Position numbers and translations under genes: made by a program. A stretch of DNA of 49,682 nucleotides, from assembly GCA_046261875.1 (NCBI GenBank), contig JBHENW010000159.1, positions 1-49,682 on the forward strand, in the 5' to 3' direction. Positions 49,099 through 49,682 of the stretch are shown here, one piece after another; the first letter of the stretch is position 1; the number at the start of each line of letters is the position of its first letter. The DNA is from JBHENW01 sp046261875. Its GTDB lineage: Bacteria > Acidobacteriota > Thermoanaerobaculia > UBA5066 > Gp7-AA6. The notes under the pieces are model-generated. The model did not search any database and was not told where the DNA came from. It worked only from the letters and a program-made list of their open reading frames with translations.

Positions 49099-49682
49099 GA
49101 TCGACCGGAGGAACCGCTCCCACGCGCGCAAGTAGTCCTCGCCGCCGGCGACGTAGGTGTCGTTGTGTCCGGCGCGCGGGATCCGGTAGAGCTCTTTGGG
49201 CGGCGGCGCGAGCTCGTGGAGCCGCCGCGCGTGGTTTCCCGGCACGATCTCGTCGTTCTCCGCTTGGATGAAGAGCTTGGGGGCGGCGACGCCTGCGATC
49301 TTCTTTTCGCTGTCGAACCGGGTGCGGATCACGAAGCCGGGCACCATGGGGTAGTACTTCCGAGCGAGCGCCGGCACGGAGAGAAAGGGCGTCTCGAGAA
49401 CGAGCCCCGCGGAGGGCTTCTCGGTCGCGAGCTGGACGGCGACCGAGCAGCCGAGAGATTCGCCGAAGAGCACGATCCGATCCGGAGGAAATCCTCGACG
49501 AAGGGCCTCGGCGTACGCGGCGCGTGCGTCCCGGTAAAGGCCGGCTTCGGAAGGCCGGCCCTCCGAGCGTCCGTATCCTCGGTAGTCCAGCAGGAGGATG
49601 TCCACGCCGAAACGATCGACCAGCCGCTTCGAGCGATCGAGGCGGTGGCTGACGTTGCCGGCGTTGCCGTGGAAGTACAGAA
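49075..49682 (-). CDS. Alpha/beta hydrolase (ABHD13/YfhR-like), partial at window end
   Basis: The frame runs off the window, so the N-terminus is missing. Visible are LYFHGNAGNVSHRLDR (the HGNxGN oxyanion block), ILLLDYRGYGRSEGRPSEAG, RIVLFGESLGCSVAVQLATE (Ser in GESLG), IQAENDEIVPGNHARRL (Asp) and IPRAGHNDTYVAGGEDYLRA (His). Together they match the family of serine hydrolases of unknown substrate often anchored to the membrane. Its tail overlaps the MDR gene on the other strand. Confidence 0.9.
   Translation of the reverse strand, partial: LYFHGNAGNVSHRLDRSKRLVDRFGVDILLLDYRGYGRSEGRPSEAGLYRDARAAYAEALRRGFPPDRIVLFGESLGCSVAVQLATEKPSAGLVLETPFLSVPALARKYYPMVPGFVIRTRFDSEKKIAGVAAPKLFIQAENDEIVPGNHARRLHELAPPPKELYRIPRAGHNDTYVAGGEDYLRAWERFLRSISAGDGDQ

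Overview
This is a very GC-rich window (roughly 70% by eye) with dense, mostly short operons on both strands. No rRNA, tRNA, CRISPR array, insertion sequence or phage gene was recognised. The gene repertoire points to a free-living bacterium of the Acidobacteriota, perhaps a Thermoanaerobaculia or Vicinamibacteria type, probably from an environmental assembly. The signs are a TonB receptor with a carboxypeptidase-like N-domain, DUF1579, DUF6152 and DUF6644 proteins, TPR lipoproteins, a sigma factor next to a Ser/Thr-kinase start, a long GreA fusion, and many Tat- or Sec-exported enzymes. The taxonomic placement is inference.

Layout. 1-3.1 kb (minus): an aldehyde dehydrogenase start, a cardiolipin-synthase-like PLD and a Tat-exported M20 homologue lacking several metal ligands. 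3.2-5.2 kb (plus): a broken beta-lactamase-family serine hydrolase and an arginase-fold protein. 5.3-13.7 kb: vanadium haloperoxidase, DinB protein, small exported protein, a coupled sulfatase and AidB-like acyl-CoA dehydrogenase pair, a frameshifted metallo-beta-lactamase-fold gene, a class D beta-lactamase relic and an exported O-methyltransferase. 13.8-19.8 kb: DUF6152 and DUF6644 pair, TPR lipoprotein, small membrane protein, GT39 transferase, lipoprotein and PDZ protein, the last two separated by a strong hairpin. 19.9-25.6 kb: a TPR relic, a Tat DJ-1 protein, a PDZ plus alpha/beta-hydrolase gene cut by an in-frame TGA, pirin, YjbR, DoxX and two VOC genes, one of them decayed. 25.6-30.8 kb: Gfo/Idh/MocA oxidoreductase with a HAD hydrolase, then metallophosphoesterase, GDPD and a LigT-like phosphoesterase. 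30.9-36.3 kb: DUF1579 protein, a TonB receptor relic fused to a hydrolase relic, MsrB, and a tight operon of exonuclease III, DCC protein, Thr/Ser dehydratase and SGNH hydrolase. 36.3-43.7 kb: a decayed sigma-factor/kinase locus, DUF885 peptidase, GreA fusion and a broken membrane glycosyltransferase. 43.7-48.0 kb (minus): META lipoprotein, a GAPDH paralogue without the catalytic cysteine, a canonical GAPDH, an exported esterase and a rhodanese. 48.1 kb to the end: MDR reductase and a partial alpha/beta hydrolase.

The strongest novelty candidates are three. The first is the Cys-to-Ser GAPDH paralogue, translationally coupled to a normal GAPDH. The second is the M20 homologue with altered metal ligands. 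The third is the exported methyltransferase. Separately, about a dozen genes carry single-base shifts, often in short G/C runs, or single stop codons. Some of these are likely assembly errors, so the apparent pseudogene load should be read with caution.
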